Source of the DNA: Ruminococcus albus AD2013
GTDB lineage: Bacteria > Bacillota > Clostridia > Oscillospirales > Ruminococcaceae
Reading direction: 5' to 3'
DNA length: 64,000 nt
Assembly: GCF_000526775.1 (NCBI RefSeq)
Contig: NZ_JAGS01000001.1
Span: 682,001 to 746,000 of the forward strand
Positions within the stretch are counted from its first letter, which is position 1. Each line of letters begins with the position of its first letter. The position numbers and the translations under genes were made by a program. Positions 33,853 to 44,600 of the stretch are shown here, in pieces. Below the pieces are notes generated by a model. That model saw only the letters and a program-made list of their open reading frames with translations, was not told the DNA's origin and did no database searches.

Positions 33853-34248
33853 ATGCTTAAAAAGTATAATATAAAAACCGATAAAGAGGGACTTTACAAT
33901 ATTACCAGCTATGTAAGGCAGACACTGAACGAATCGGGAGTTGAAAGCGGTATCGCTGTGATTTTCTGTCCCCATACAACTGCGGCTATCACCATAAACG
34001 AGAATGCCGATCCCGATGTGCAGACCGATCTGCTTTTCGCTCTGGATAAGACATATCCCGACAGACCTCAGTTCAGGCACATGGAAGGAAATTCAGCGGC
34101 ACACCTCAAATCAAGCTGTGTAGGCGCTTCTGAAACTGTCATCATCGAAGATGGCACTCTTTTGCTGGGTACGTGGCAGGGTATTTACTTTGCTGAATTT
34201 GACGGACCCAGAACAAGAAGCTTTTATGTAAAGATCGTCAAGGGATAA
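33853..34248 (+). CDS. YjbQ/UPF0047 family protein
   Basis: 131 residues, beta-sandwich family of uncertain function, some members of which show weak thiamine-phosphate synthase activity. Conserved metal-site residues in CPHTTAAITINE, HMEGNSAAHLKSS and GTWQGIYFAEFDGPR. 12 nt after gpsA with GGAGGTG RBS, so in the same operon. Confidence 0.88.
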   Translation: MLKKYNIKTDKEGLYNITSYVRQTLNESGVESGIAVIFCPHTTAAITINENADPDVQTDLLFALDKTYPDRPQFRHMEGNSAAHLKSSCVGASETVIIEDGTLLLGTWQGIYFAEFDGPRTRSFYVKIVKG

Positions 34249-34283
34249 AACTTGATATGCATTTGATTGATAAATAATAGATC

Positions 34284-34320
34284 ACTGCGGAGAAACGCGA
34301 AATTTCTCCGCAGTTTTTTC
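34284..34320 (+). terminator. Terminator behind the YjbQ gene
   Basis: ACTGCGGAGAAA (34284-34295) / TTTCTCCGCAGT (34303-34314) stem followed by a T run. Confidence 0.9.
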
Positions 34321-34340
34321 TAAGAAATTTGTGAAAACCC

Positions 34341-34369
34341 TTTACAAGAGACGAAAAATATAGTATAAT
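34341..34369 (+). promoter_or_regulatory. Promoter of the pyrH-polC operon
   Basis: TTTACA (34341-34346), 17-nt spacer, TATAAT (34364-34369), 55 nt before pyrH. Confidence 0.75.
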
Positions 34370-34424
34370 TTTATTGTGAGTGATTGCGCAGGTTTGCGTA
34401 AATGTTTTTTAAGGAGTGTTATTT

Positions 34425-35135
34425 ATGGGAGCTAAATATAAGCGTATCCTCCTCAAGCTGAGCGGCGAGGCTCTTGCGGGAGATAAGAAGATGGGTCTTG
34501 ATTACGATATAATCAATTCCTTTGGCAAGAGCATAAAGAAAGTCGTTGATGCAGGCGTTGAGGTCGGCATAGTTGTGGGCGGAGGAAATTTCTGGAGAGG
34601 ACGTTCCAGTGGTGCTATGGACAGAACAAGAGCAGACCATATCGGTATGCTTGCCACTGCTATGAATGCCCTTGCAGTTGCTGACGGTCTTGAGAACTGC
34701 GGCATGGAAGTCAGAGTTCAGACCGCTATTTCTATGCCTCAGGTAGCTGAGCCTTATATCAGGAACAAGGCTATGCGTCACTTTGAAAAGGGCAGAGTTT
34801 GTATATTCGGCTGTGGAACAGGTAACCCCTTCTTCTCGACCGATACCGCTGCTGCACTGAGAGCTGCCGAGATAGAAGCTGATATATTCTTAAAGGCTAC
34901 CATGGTAGACGGCGTTTACGATAAGGATCCCCATAAGTATGATGATGCTGTCAAGTATGATACACTGACATTCAGCGAAGTGCTTGAAAAGGGACTTCAG
35001 GTAATGGATTCCACCGCAGCTGCACTTTGCAAGGATAATAACATTCCCGTACTGGTCTTCGATCTCGCAAGACCCGATAATATCTTTGATGCCTGCATGG
35101 GCGAAAATGTAGGCACACTGGTATCAGCTGAATAA
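34425..35135 (+). CDS. pyrH: UMP kinase
   Basis: 236 residues, amino-acid-kinase fold. [13 protein letters not shown] at the start, [12 protein letters not shown], and [22 protein letters not shown]. Phosphorylates UMP to UDP. ATG 34425 has AAGGAG 8 nt upstream; the in-frame GTG at 34416 overlaps that RBS. Confidence 0.97.
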   Translation: MGAKYKRILLKLSGEALAGDKKMGLDYDIINSFGKSIKKVVDAGVEVGIVVGGGNFWRGRSSGAMDRTRADHIGMLATAMNALAVADGLENCGMEVRVQTAISMPQVAEPYIRNKAMRHFEKGRVCIFGCGTGNPFFSTDTAAALRAAEIEADIFLKATMVDGVYDKDPHKYDDAVKYDTLTFSEVLEKGLQVMDSTAAALCKDNNIPVLVFDLARPDNIFDACMGENVGTLVSAE

Positions 35136-35156
35136 TAAAAGAAAGGAAGATATGTT

Positions 35157-35711
35157 ATGCAGGAAATTAAAAATAAAGCTAAGGAAAAAATGGAGAAGTC
35201 GGTAAACGTTATGCTTTCCGATTTTGCCGCTATAAGAGCGGGCAGAGCTAACCCCGCAGTACTCGATAAGGTAAAGGTCGACTACTATGGTTCTCCCACA
35301 CCTGTTAACCAGATGGCTGCTGTATCTGTTGCCGAGGCAAGAATACTGGTCATCACTCCCTGGGACAAGAGCACTCTGAAGTCTATTGAGAAGGCTATTC
35401 AGGCTTCCGATATCGGTATCAATCCCCAGAATGACGGTCAGACTATCAGACTGATATTCCCTCAGCTGACAGAAGACAGACGTAAGGAGATCGTTAAGGA
35501 TGTCAAGAAGGGCGGCGAGGATACCAAGGTAGCTGTACGTTCCATCAGACGTGACGCTATCGAAAAGATCAAGGCTAAGAAGAAGAACAACGAGATCACC
35601 GAGGATGAGCAGAAGGACGGCGAGGAAGCTATCCAGAAGATCACCGATAAGTTCATCAAGGAGATCGATGGTCACGTAGCCGAGAAGGAAAAAGAGATCC
35701 TCTCTATTTAA
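35157..35711 (+). CDS. frr: Ribosome recycling factor
   Basis: 184 residues, full length. Typical RAGRANPAVLDKVKVDYYGSPTPVNQMA and ITPWDK segments and the long helices at both ends. Splits post-termination ribosomes with EF-G. 21 nt after pyrH. Confidence 0.97.
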   Translation: MQEIKNKAKEKMEKSVNVMLSDFAAIRAGRANPAVLDKVKVDYYGSPTPVNQMAAVSVAEARILVITPWDKSTLKSIEKAIQASDIGINPQNDGQTIRLIFPQLTEDRRKEIVKDVKKGGEDTKVAVRSIRRDAIEKIKAKKKNNEITEDEQKDGEEAIQKITDKFIKEIDGHVAEKEKEILSI

Positions 35712-35719
35712 GGTGACGA

Positions 35720-36448
35720 ATGGCTAGGAAAATAAGCTGTTTAGGTGATAATATAATACCTCCCGCACACGTTGGCGTTATAATGGACGGTAACGGCAGA
35801 TGGGCTAAAAAACGCGGCCTGCCAAGAAAGTTCGGACACCGTGAAGGTGCAAAGAATTTCCGTTCAATAACCAAGCACGCCAAGGCGGTAGGTATAGATT
35901 ATATCACGTTCTATGCGTTCTCTACGGAGAACTGGAAGCGTCCCAAAGATGAAGTGGACGCTATAATGGATCTTTTTGAAAAATACCTTGATGAGGTCGA
36001 GGACTTCATCGAGGAGAATATCCGTATAAGGTTTATTGGTGATAGGTCGCAGCTGAAGCCCTCGCTTCAGGCTAAAATGCGTCATACCGAGGAGACCTCC
36101 AAGGATTTTGATGCTATGACACTGGTGCTTGCCATAAACTACGGCGGCAGGGACGAGATATGCCACAGTGTTAAAACTCTTGCCGAGCAGGTAAAGCGCG
36201 GTGAGCTGGATCCTCAGGATATCACCGAGGATATGATAGAACGTAACCTTTATACAGAAGAGATCCCTCCGCTTGATCTTGTTATAAGACCCAGCGGTGA
36301 GCAAAGGCTGTCCAACTTTATGATATGGCAGGCGGCTTATGCTGAATTCTACTATACAAATATCCTCTGGCCTGATTTCAAAAATGCTGATTTCGACAGA
36401 GCGATACTTGATTTTTGCGAAAGAAACAGAAGATTCGGAGGAATTTAA
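35720..36448 (+). CDS. uppS: Undecaprenyl diphosphate synthase
   Basis: 242 residues, cis-prenyltransferase making the C55 carrier lipid. Catalytic VIMDGNGRWAKKRGLPRKFGHREG, TFYAFSTENWKRP and the C-terminal EQRLSNFMIWQAAYAEFYY. 8 nt after frr, AGGTGA RBS. Confidence 0.97.
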   Translation: MARKISCLGDNIIPPAHVGVIMDGNGRWAKKRGLPRKFGHREGAKNFRSITKHAKAVGIDYITFYAFSTENWKRPKDEVDAIMDLFEKYLDEVEDFIEENIRIRFIGDRSQLKPSLQAKMRHTEETSKDFDAMTLVLAINYGGRDEICHSVKTLAEQVKRGELDPQDITEDMIERNLYTEEIPPLDLVIRPSGEQRLSNFMIWQAAYAEFYYTNILWPDFKNADFDRAILDFCERNRRFGGI

Positions 36449-36452
36449 ACTA

Positions 36453-37352
36453 ATGTCCACACGAATAATCTCCGCTGCGGTGGCGCTGGTTGCAGCCATC
36501 GTCCTCGTAGCATTCCATTCAACTATATTGATAAACCTTGCAGTCGGTGCACTGTCAGTAATGGCTGTTTATGAAGTGTTCAAGGCGGTCGGCTTCGATA
36601 AATACAAGCACCAGCATATCGCTTGTATGGCTTTTGCAGGTGTTGATGCGTTAGTACCGTTTTTCCTTTATAGGCTGAATACCTTGTATTTTTTCAGTTA
36701 TAAGCTATATCTTGGTATTTTTGTTCTGACAATGTGCATACTGTATCTTAGGGATCATAAGACCCTCAAGTATACCGAGTTCTTCGGAATGCTTGGTTCT
36801 ACAGTACTGATAAGCTATGCTTTTGGTACATTGATAAAGCTGGCTCAAGACGATTCTATTGCTTTCAGTGTTGCGACTGAAGCAAGGGGAAAAGCACAGG
36901 TCTACCTGATAGTTATATCACTTGCGGCGGCTTGGCTGGCAGACAGCGGCGCGTATTTCGTCGGAACTTTCTTCAACAGAACAGGCAGAGAAGTACATCA
37001 CCCGTGGCCAGAGATCAGCCCTAACAAGACGCTTGAAGGTCTTGTAGGCGGTGTCGTTACCAACGGACTGATACTCGTTATCACAAGCCTGATCTTCGAT
37101 CTGGTAAACCCTGCTTTTAAGATACGCTATTACTGGCTGGTTTTCCTGGCGGGAATGATAGCAGCACTTATCGGTCTGGTTGGCGACCTTACAGCATCTA
37201 TGATCAAGCGTCAGACAGGCATAAAGGACTACGGAAAGATAATGCCCGGACACGGCGGTGTTATGGACAGGTTCGACAGCGCTCTGCTGGTAGTACCTTT
37301 CATATACTACCTTGCATCACAGGGACTGCTTATCGTAGGTACAAATATATAA
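36453..37352 (+). CDS. cdsA: Phosphatidate cytidylyltransferase
   Basis: 299-residue membrane protein (about eight TM segments) forming CDP-diacylglycerol. The CdsA signature is at the C-terminus: SMIKRQTGIKDYGKIMPGHGG and MDRFDS. ATG 36453 (MSTRII) lies 4 nt after the uppS stop with GGAGG upstream; the open frame extends further 5' inside uppS but that part is not homologous in character. Confidence 0.95.
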   Translation: MSTRIISAAVALVAAIVLVAFHSTILINLAVGALSVMAVYEVFKAVGFDKYKHQHIACMAFAGVDALVPFFLYRLNTLYFFSYKLYLGIFVLTMCILYLRDHKTLKYTEFFGMLGSTVLISYAFGTLIKLAQDDSIAFSVATEARGKAQVYLIVISLAAAWLADSGAYFVGTFFNRTGREVHHPWPEISPNKTLEGLVGGVVTNGLILVITSLIFDLVNPAFKIRYYWLVFLAGMIAALIGLVGDLTASMIKRQTGIKDYGKIMPGHGGVMDRFDSALLVVPFIYYLASQGLLIVGTNI

Positions 37353-37400
37353 CGCTCAAGGGGCAGGTCTGAAAGGCTTACCCCTTTTGAACGTTTTTTA
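37352..37400 (+). terminator. Imperfect terminator-like hairpin between cdsA and dxr
   Basis: ACGCTCAAGGGG (from 37352) can pair with CCCCTTTTGAACGT (37381-37394), followed by a run of T that reaches the dxr leader. The stem has a mismatch and a 2-nt bulge, so it may only weaken read-through. Confidence 0.5.
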
Positions 37401-37414
37401 CAGAGGTCTTTTTT

Positions 37415-38569
37415 ATGAAAACTATCAGTATTTTAGGTTCTACAGGATCTATAGGCACACAGGCATTGGAAGTTTGTGAGGAGCATAACATAAAGGTAAA
37501 AGCTCTGGCGGCACATTCAAATGCAAAGCTGCTGGCAGAACAGGTCGTTAAATTCGGTGCGGAGTATGCTTGTATTTTTGATCAAAACAAGCTTGATGAA
37601 CTGAAAAGCTGTCTGGAAGGCGGAAATGTTACTCTGCTGACGGGCATGGAAGGTCTGAAAACTATCGCATCACTTGATGGCGTTGATATCATGCTTAATT
37701 CCGTGGTAGGTATGGTAGGGCTTGTACCTACTCTTACAGCTATTGAACATGGCACCGATATCGCTCTGGCGAACAAGGAGACTCTTGTTGCGGGCGGTAA
37801 GCTTGTAATAAACGCCGCTAAGGAAAAAGGCGTTAATATATATCCTGTGGACAGCGAACATTCTGCTATATTTCAGGCAACTCAAGGCAATAGCATGAAC
37901 CGTGTCAAGGGGATAATACTTACAGCTTCAGGAGGACCTTTCTTCGGAAAGACCATCGATGATCTTCGTGATGTTACAGTTGAACAGGCGCTAAATCATC
38001 CTAATTGGTCTATGGGCAGTAAGATAACCATAGACTCAGCTACCCTTATGAACAAAGGTCTTGAATTTATCGAGGCTATGTGGTTGTTTGATCTTCGACC
38101 CGAGCAGATAGAGATTGTGGTACACCGCGAGAGCGTTATCCATTCAGCGGTGGAGTTTGAGGATAATTCCGTTATCGCACAGCTGGGTGTCCCCGATATG
38201 AAGATACCGATACAGTACGCTCTGCTTTACCCGAACAGGGTACACTGTGATGTAAAGCATCTTTCCTTGACTGATTACGGCAAGCTGACATTTTCAAAGC
38301 CCGACTACGAAACTTTCAAATGCCTTACTGCCTGCATAAAAGCGGTAACTGATGGCGGGATACTTCCTGCCGCTGTCAACGGTGCAAACGAACAGGCTGT
38401 TGCGGCTTTTCTGTCCGGAAAGATAAGCTTCCTCGGCATAGGCGAACTTGTTGAAGAAGTACTTAATAACACGCAGAATAAAGAGATACACAATGTCGAT
38501 GATATCCTTGAAGCCGACAGGGCAGCAAGGAAATACGTGGCAAAAAGAATATTAGAAAGGCGATTTTAA
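37415..38569 (+). CDS. dxr: 1-deoxy-D-xylulose 5-phosphate reductoisomerase
   Basis: 384 residues, first committed step of the MEP isoprenoid pathway. NADPH site GSTGSIGTQALEV (8-20), NKETLVAGG, PVDSEHSAIFQ and SASGGPF-like TASGGPFFG plus the metal site around INSATLMNKGLE-like IDSATLMNKGLEFIEA. With uppS and ispG it makes the operon an isoprenoid hub. Confidence 0.97.
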   Translation: MKTISILGSTGSIGTQALEVCEEHNIKVKALAAHSNAKLLAEQVVKFGAEYACIFDQNKLDELKSCLEGGNVTLLTGMEGLKTIASLDGVDIMLNSVVGMVGLVPTLTAIEHGTDIALANKETLVAGGKLVINAAKEKGVNIYPVDSEHSAIFQATQGNSMNRVKGIILTASGGPFFGKTIDDLRDVTVEQALNHPNWSMGSKITIDSATLMNKGLEFIEAMWLFDLRPEQIEIVVHRESVIHSAVEFEDNSVIAQLGVPDMKIPIQYALLYPNRVHCDVKHLSLTDYGKLTFSKPDYETFKCLTACIKAVTDGGILPAAVNGANEQAVAAFLSGKISFLGIGELVEEVLNNTQNKEIHNVDDILEADRAARKYVAKRILERRF

Positions 38570-39624
38570 TGAGCATAATCATTGCAGTAATAATTTTCAG
38601 TCTTATTATAACTATCCATGAATTCGGACACTTCATCGCCGCAAAATCAAACGGCGTAAAAGTAAACGAATTCGCTATCGGCATGGGACCCGCCATATTC
38701 AAAAAGAAGAAAGGTGAGACCCTTTACGCCATTAGGATATTCCCAATAGGTGGATACTGTGCCATGGAGGGCGAAAACACCGACAGCGCCGACGGCAGAG
38801 CATTCTGCCAGAAAGCTGTATGGAGACGTATGATAATCGTAGTTGCGGGTGTATGCATGAACATGATACTTGGTCTGATACTTCTGATGGTACAGACGGG
38901 TATGAGCGACGCCATCGTTACAACGACGGTTTCAAAGTTTGAAGAAAAGGCAGTCAGCCAACAGACAGGACTTAAAGTTGATGACAAGATAATCGCCATT
39001 AACGGCATGAGGATATTCACTTCGACTGATATGTCCTACAAATTCAGCACCGACGAGGACGGTATTTACGATATGGTCGTCGTGAGAAACGGTGAGCGTG
39101 TCAGCCTGAAAGATGTCAAGCTTGCTACATCTGTTAACGAAGAAGGACAGATGAGAATCCACTATGATTTCTGGGTAAAGCCCCAAAAAGTTACTGCAGG
39201 TTCTGTGGTTACTCAGGCTTTCAAACAGACAGCAACCGATGCAAGGCTGATCTATATATCTATTGCTGATATGATAAGAGGAAAGTACTCGCTGAAAGAT
39301 ATGAGCGGTCCTGTTGGTATCGTTGATTCTATCGGCGATGTAATAGACAGCGAGCGCGATGAGGAAACAGGAAAGATCGATTGGAAAAGTCTGATAGATT
39401 CCATTCTCTATATATCCTCGTTCATCACCATAAATGTGGGTGTGTTCAATCTTTTGCCTCTGCCTGCACTTGATGGCGGAAGATTCATTTTCCTGATACT
39501 GGAAGCAATCCGCAGAAAGCCTGTCCCTCCCGAAAAGGAAGGTCTGGTGCATACCGTTGGTCTTGCGGCAATGCTTCTGCTGATGGTGGTCATAACGGTC
39601 AGTGATATAACAAAACTGGTTTGA
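38569..39624 (+). CDS. rseP: RseP-type site-2 zinc protease (M50)
   Basis: 351 residues, membrane protease. HExxH zinc motif IHEFGHFIAAK near residue 17-27, a PDZ domain in the middle (about 110-190), and the third ligand motif NLLPLPALDGGRF. The start codon overlaps the dxr stop (TAATG). Cleaves membrane-bound anti-sigma factors or signal peptides; no substrate is encoded next to it. Confidence 0.95.
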   Translation: MSIIIAVIIFSLIITIHEFGHFIAAKSNGVKVNEFAIGMGPAIFKKKKGETLYAIRIFPIGGYCAMEGENTDSADGRAFCQKAVWRRMIIVVAGVCMNMILGLILLMVQTGMSDAIVTTTVSKFEEKAVSQQTGLKVDDKIIAINGMRIFTSTDMSYKFSTDEDGIYDMVVVRNGERVSLKDVKLATSVNEEGQMRIHYDFWVKPQKVTAGSVVTQAFKQTATDARLIYISIADMIRGKYSLKDMSGPVGIVDSIGDVIDSERDEETGKIDWKSLIDSILYISSFITINVGVFNLLPLPALDGGRFIFLILEAIRRKPVPPEKEGLVHTVGLAAMLLLMVVITVSDITKLV

Positions 39625-39625
39625 T

Positions 39626-40561
39626 ATGAAAGATGTTAACAAACTGAAAGGCGGTATCTACGGTCTGCTTGTGGGCGATGCTCTGGGCGTTCCTTATGAA
39701 TTTCATTCCGCTGAGGATATACCGCCAGCCACAAAGATAGATATGCAGCCTCCCGCAGGATTTGCAAGAGCACATATTGGTGTTGAACCTGCCACATGGT
39801 CTGATGACGGAGCTCAGGCGCTTTGTCTGCTTGACAGCCTTGTTGAGGTTGGTCATTTCGATCTGAAAAACTTTTCTGATAAAGTTCTTGCATGGTATGA
39901 TGAGGGTCTGTGGGCAGTTGATGGAATTGTGTTCGATGTTGGCGTACAGACGAGTATGGCACTTGATGCATACAGGAACGGACTTTCACCCGAAAAATGT
40001 GGTCTTATAAGACCTGATGGCAAGGGTAACGGCGCTCTTATGAGAGTTCTCCCGCTTGCGCTTTGGCATGAGGGTACTGATGAACAGCTTGTTAAGGACG
40101 CTCATATTCAGTGTCTTATAACTCATGGCAATATCACAAACCTTGTTTGCTGTGGTTTGTATGTTCTTATAGCAAGGTTTTTGCTTGATGGTCATTCTTT
40201 CGATGATGCGCTGTCTTATGCGGTGGCTGAACTCAGGCGTATATATTCGTCTATGCCCGAGTATCTTGAAGAGTTTGAATTCAGGCTTTGTCCCGATGAA
40301 CCTGATATATGGCACGGTAACGGCGGCGGGTACGTTGTTGATTCGCTGAGAAGCGCAGTTATGATAATGAAAAGAGCATCAAGCTATGAGGATGCCGTAA
40401 AACAGGCTGTAGCATTAGGTGATGATACCGATACAACTGCCTGCATCACAGGCGGTCTTGCGGGGATAGTATTCGGCTATAACAGTATTCCGATAAAATG
40501 GCGTGATGAGCTTCGCGGCAGAGAACAGGTGGACGAACTCCTGTCTAAATGGTTAAAATAA
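39626..40561 (+). CDS. ADP-ribosylglycohydrolase family protein
   Basis: 311 residues, DraG/ARH fold. Metal-binding motifs: GLLVGDALGVPYEF near the N-terminus, TWSDDGAQAL (about 52-61) and the C-terminal GDDTDTTACITGGLAGIVFG. Would remove ADP-ribose from proteins or small molecules. Begins 1 nt after the rseP stop and ends 13 nt before ispG, so it is cotranscribed with essential lipid and replication genes, an uncommon place for this family. Confidence 0.88.
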   Translation: MKDVNKLKGGIYGLLVGDALGVPYEFHSAEDIPPATKIDMQPPAGFARAHIGVEPATWSDDGAQALCLLDSLVEVGHFDLKNFSDKVLAWYDEGLWAVDGIVFDVGVQTSMALDAYRNGLSPEKCGLIRPDGKGNGALMRVLPLALWHEGTDEQLVKDAHIQCLITHGNITNLVCCGLYVLIARFLLDGHSFDDALSYAVAELRRIYSSMPEYLEEFEFRLCPDEPDIWHGNGGGYVVDSLRSAVMIMKRASSYEDAVKQAVALGDDTDTTACITGGLAGIVFGYNSIPIKWRDELRGREQVDELLSKWLK

Positions 40562-40574
40562 AGGGGATTATTAT

Positions 40575-41612
40575 ATGAGAAACGTTACTCCCGTCAAGGT
40601 TGGAAACCTTACGCTCGACGGCAAGCATATTTACATACAATCGATGCTGAATGTGCCTTCGACTGATATCGAGGGTTCTGTGGCACAGGCTGTAAGCCTT
40701 GAAAAAGCGGGCTGTGAGATAGTCCGTGCGGCTATCCCGAATATGGAGGCTGTTGCCCTTATCCCAGCCATAAAGGAAAAGATAAATATTCCCCTTGTGG
40801 CGGATATTCACTTTGACTATAAACTTGCTTTAGCGGCGGCTGATGCGGGTATCGATAAGATACGCATAAATCCCGGCAATATCGGCGATATGGAAAAAGT
40901 CAGAGCAGTTGTGAAAAAATGTACTGAAAAGCATATCCCGATAAGGATAGGTGTAAACGGCGGTTCTCTTGAAAAGGAGCTGCTTGCCAAATACGGTTCG
41001 CCATGCGCTGATGCCCTGGTCGAAAGCGCTATGGGTCACGTTAGGATACTTGAACAGTGCGATTTCGGTGATATCGTCATCTCACTGAAATCCTCGAACG
41101 TTAATATAATGGTGGAAGCTTACAGGAAACTTTCGCAGCTTTGCAGTTATCCTCTGCATCTCGGAGTTACCGAAGCGGGCACAGAACGCATGGGCATAAT
41201 AAAATCTTCAATTGGCATAGGTTCACTTCTTGTTGACGGGATAGGCGAAACTATAAGAGTATCGCTAACAGATTCTCCCGAAAAGGAGATATATGCCGCT
41301 AAGGATATCCTCAAGGCCATAGGCAGAGGGAGCGGCGTTCAGATAGTTTCATGTCCTACCTGCGGAAGGACAAGGATAGATCTCATAGGTCTTGCCAAGC
41401 AGGTGGAAGAACTTACCAAGGATATCCACAAGGATATTAAAGTCGCAGTTATGGGCTGCGTAGTCAACGGCATAGGTGAAGCCGGGGAAGCTGATATAGG
41501 CATCGCGGGCGGTGACGGTAAGGCTGTCATTTTTGCCCACGGCGAAAAGCTGTTTACAGTATCCGAGGACAAGGCTTTACAGGCGTTGATGGACGAAATA
41601 GAGAAGTTATAA
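40575..41612 (+). CDS. ispG: 4-hydroxy-3-methylbut-2-enyl diphosphate synthase (flavodoxin/ferredoxin type)
   Basis: 345 residues. Reduces MEcPP to HMBPP in the MEP pathway with a 4Fe-4S cluster; ligands are in CPTCGRTRIDL and GCVVNGIGEAGEADIGIAGG. N-terminal TIM barrel with IQSMLNVPSTD. AAAGGGGA RBS. Confidence 0.97.
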   Translation: MRNVTPVKVGNLTLDGKHIYIQSMLNVPSTDIEGSVAQAVSLEKAGCEIVRAAIPNMEAVALIPAIKEKINIPLVADIHFDYKLALAAADAGIDKIRINPGNIGDMEKVRAVVKKCTEKHIPIRIGVNGGSLEKELLAKYGSPCADALVESAMGHVRILEQCDFGDIVISLKSSNVNIMVEAYRKLSQLCSYPLHLGVTEAGTERMGIIKSSIGIGSLLVDGIGETIRVSLTDSPEKEIYAAKDILKAIGRGSGVQIVSCPTCGRTRIDLIGLAKQVEELTKDIHKDIKVAVMGCVVNGIGEAGEADIGIAGGDGKAVIFAHGEKLFTVSEDKALQALMDEIEKL

Positions 41613-41629
41613 GATAGGACGGTTTTCAA

Positions 41630-44600
41630 ATGGCTACACATACGATCGGTGAATATTTTGATGAATATAAAGATTCCATATCCGCAGACATAGCCGGGGG
41701 CAAGATACTCAGGCTCGTGTTTACGGAGGATATGAATGATCTGGAATGCGTTGCATCATTTGAAAATACTATCACCTTCGATTCGGTATCACAGTTTGAG
41801 CAGCGCATGAGAAATGCACTGAACTGTGGGTTCTCTCTTCATCCCAGATTTACCCCTGATAAGCTCACAGCTGAATATTTCGGTGAACTTTGCAAGTTCA
41901 TGAAGAGCCGTTTTCCTTTTGTGAACGGCTTTCTTGATGATGCTGAGTCTACTTTTGACGGAAAGACCTTTACTGTTACATTAAAGCACGGCGGTTTTGA
42001 GCTTATGAAAAAAGCGGGGATATACACCGTATTTTCAAGGCTCGTCACAGAACTTTTCTCGACCCCTGCCGAGATTTCTTTCGAGGGTGTGCTTACCAAT
42101 GATATGGAGCAGTACGAACAGGCGCAGAGAGAGTTCTTTGAATCCATGCCTATGCCCGATATCAAGGCATACGAAGAAAAAGCCGCTGCAGCAAAGGCTA
42201 ATCCCGGCAGCGGAGAATCAGCATCAACAGAGTTCAGAACTGTCGATGTTGATTTCACAAGCCTGCATCTTCTTGGCGAGGGTGCTACCGTGCTCAAAGG
42301 TGGTCCTATTCAGTCCGAAAGCCGTGTTTACAGTATGGCAAGTCTGCCCAACGATTCTGCTTCACTTGAACATTTCAACGATGTGGTAACTGTCTGGGGT
42401 GATATTTTCCAGATCGAGACCAAGGAAACCAAAAACGGCAGCCTTATAGCTACCGTTTATTTCACTGATTATGAGTCCTCCTGTATGATGAAGATGATAG
42501 GTTCTTCCAAAAAGGGCAAGTTCATTAAGCTTACAAGAGATACCCTCGAAGCAATGATGGGTAAGATGAAAAAGGGTTCTACCATCATCGCCCGCGGCAA
42601 GATAGAAGAGGACGATTTTGACCATAATATATACTTCATGGCTGAAGATATCATGCTGGTCGGACGTGAAAAGGAAAAGGACACCGCTGAGAAAAAGCGT
42701 GTGGAACTCCACTGCCATACAAATATGTCTATGATGGACGCTCTTGCTGCGCCCGAAAAACTTGTTGCTAAGGCAGCAGGCTGGGGGCACAGGGCTCTTG
42801 CTATAACCGACCACGGCGTTGTACAGGGATTCCCTGCGGCAGGTACCAAGTGTTCGGATGTTCGCAAGGGCGGACAGGAATTTAAGATACTCTATGGTGT
42901 CGAGGCTTACGAGGTCAATAACGATGCAAGGATATTCGCAGGTGTTGACAGGCGCGAGCTCACTGATGAGATAATATGTTTCGACCTTGAAACAACAGGT
43001 ACAAACGCTAAGGAAGATAAAATAATCGAGATAGGTGCAGTCAAACTCCGAGGTCTTGAGATAGTTGATAAGTTCGATATGCTTGTTGACCCCGAGATGC
43101 CCCTTACCGAGTTCATATCAAACCTCACCAATATCACCGATGATATGCTCAAAGGTCAGGCTGATATAAGAACAGCAATAGATGCGTTTATTGCTTTCTG
43201 CGGAGATTCTCCCTGCCTTGTGGCACACAATGCCCCATTTGATACGGGCTTTATCAGGAATACCTGCGAAAGGCTCGGTATAGATTTCAAATTTTCCAGC
43301 ATTGATACCGTGCCAATGTCACAGCTGATGCTTCCTCAGCTTGAAAGGCACAAGCTGAATTACGTTGCCGAGCATTTCGGTTACGGAGACTTTCAGCATC
43401 ACCGCGGTTGCGACGATGCCGAGGTGCTTGGACATATATTCATTGAACTTTCCAAAATGCTGATAGCCCAGTATCCTCTGGTGCTGATAACCGTTGATAT
43501 GCTTAACGGTCTTCTGGGTGAGCTTGACAGCGTTACCGAAACAAAGGACGTCTTCCATCAGATAATACTTGTAAGGAACAATATCGGTCTGAAAAATCTT
43601 TATAAGCTTATATCGGACTCCAACCTCAAATACTTCAAGCGCCGCCCACGTATACCCAAAAGCGAGCTGACAAAGCTTCGCGAGGGTCTTATTGTCGGCA
43701 GTGCCTGCGAGAGGGGAGAGGTCATTCAGGCTTACCTTGAAAACAAACCTTACGAATACATAAAGCAGATAGCCGCCTTTTATGACTATCTGGAGATACA
43801 GCCCGACGGCAACAATATGTTCATGCTGACGGCTGAAAAACCTCCTTACGACAGGATAAAGACTGTCGAGGACGTTAAGGACATAAACCGCTTCATAGTG
43901 AAGCTTGGCGAAGATCTGGGCATACCCGTATGCGCTACCGGCGACGTTCACTTCCTTAATAAAGAGGACGCAAAGTTCAGGGCGATAATACAGGCTTCAA
44001 TGGGCTTTTCTGACTGTGACAATCAGGCACCGCTATATCTGAAATCCACAACACAGATGCTTGATGAGCTTTCATATCTCGGTGAAGATAAGGCTTTTGA
44101 AGTAGTTGTCACAAACACAAATAATGTGGCAGACATGATAGATGCTGATCTTCAGGCTTTCCCTGTGGGTACCTACACACCTTTTATCGAAGGTGCTGTG
44201 TATGAACTCCAGATAATCTGCTGGCGAAAAGCTTGTGAGCTTTACGGTGACTGCGACCCCATGTCAATAGAAGTTCCCGAGGGTGAGGACGTTGACGTTT
44301 CCGCATATTTCGAGGAACACGTTCACCCGCTGGTGTTCAAGCGTCTTAAACGTGAACTGGACTCCATCATCAAGCACGGATTCTCGGTGCTGTACATGAT
44401 ATCTCAGAAACTGGTTGCTTATTCTAACGAATGTGGCTATCAGGTAGGTTCCCGTGGTTCCGTTGGTTCCTCTTTCGTTGCTTCAATGTCGGGTATATCG
44501 GAGGTTAATCCTCTTGAACCCCATTACATCTGCCGCAAGTGCCATTATTCCGAATTCTTTGAAAACGGTGAATACGGCTCGGGCTTCGACCTGCCCCCGA

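Noticed and set aside
36339..36452. N-terminal extension of cdsA
   Set aside because: The stretch is inside uppS in another frame and lacks CdsA-like sequence; ATG 36453 has an RBS.
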